This document shows positions 63,996 to 64,000 of a stretch of DNA of 64,000 bases, one piece after another; within the stretch, counting starts at the first letter, position 1, and each line of letters begins with the position of its first letter. Made by a program: the position numbers and the translations under genes. The notes beneath the pieces are model-generated. The model was not told the origin of the DNA, made no database searches, and saw only the letters and a program-made list of their open reading frames with translations. The stretch spans positions 53,877-117,876 of the forward strand of contig NZ_WJBC01000009.1 in NCBI RefSeq assembly GCF_014284475.1, written 5' to 3'. The DNA is from Acetobacterium fimetarium (GTDB lineage Bacteria; Bacillota; Clostridia; Eubacteriales; Eubacteriaceae).

Positions 63996-64000
63996 CTTTA

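Noticed and set aside
1..64000. CRISPR arrays, prophage, insertion sequences, rRNA or tRNA genes
   Set aside because: Looked for and not seen: no regularly spaced direct repeats, no transposase or phage structural proteins, and no cloverleaf with CCA end that I could fold.

Overview
The window looks like chromosomal DNA of a moderately low-GC anaerobic Firmicute of the class Clostridia. The informational gene order (rpsB-tsf-pyrH-frr, rimP-nusA-rnpM-infB-rbfA-nrnA-truB-ribF-rpsO-pnp, recA-rny-ymdB), ClpQ/ClpY-type HslVU, strong purine-rich ribosome binding sites and sigma-A promoters all point there. selD beside a CC/Se-motif protein, remnants of a lactate-racemase (Lar) cofactor operon and ferredoxin-like aldo/keto reductases fit an acetogen-like lineage such as Acetobacterium/Eubacterium. 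That assignment is inference, not a database match.

Region 1 (1-13 kb) is accessory and eroding. It has a divergent PanB-like 3' end, a LuxR regulator and an SDR that have lost both facing 5' ends, a MarR module with two matching palindromic operators, an NTF2-like protein, a membrane diguanylate cyclase and YjdM. It then has a MerR regulon: five promoters with exactly 19-bp spacers and a dyad serve a MATE pump, two aldo/keto reductases, the Lar genes and a sugar acetyltransferase, with two MerR genes among them. The MATE pump, one reductase, larB and larC carry internal or terminal deletions.

Region 2 (13-22 kb) holds a deoxyinosine glycosylase, selD with the CC/Se protein (apparent ATA start), a lipoprotein/ECF-sigma/membrane-protein operon, a TetR-controlled ABC-2 exporter, a candidate small RNA, an MFS exporter and a PAS-GGDEF protein with a degenerate active site.

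Region 3 (23-33 kb) is a complete Gram-positive Tad/Flp pilus locus. It sits behind two nearly identical tandem GEMM-I (cyclic dinucleotide) riboswitches, each with its own terminator. Order: prepilin peptidase, two Flp pilins, TadE, a Tad-like pseudopilin, CpaB, CpaE/TadZ, TadA, TadB, TadC, a DUF192 protein and a DivIVA-like coiled-coil protein. Signalling genes (two GGDEF proteins upstream), the switches and the pilus genes form a plausible circuit.

Region 4 (33-64 kb) is core genome: degV, a double UspA, dprA, topA, hslVU, rpsB-tsf, pyrH-frr, the nusA-infB operon, truB-ribF, rpsO-pnp-dut, ftsK, rimO-pgsA-cinA, recA (perfect promoter plus LexA box), rny and ymdB, ending with a small ribbon-helix-helix protein. 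A long RNA hairpin lies between pgsA and cinA. No tRNA, rRNA, CRISPR, prophage or intact insertion sequence was seen.
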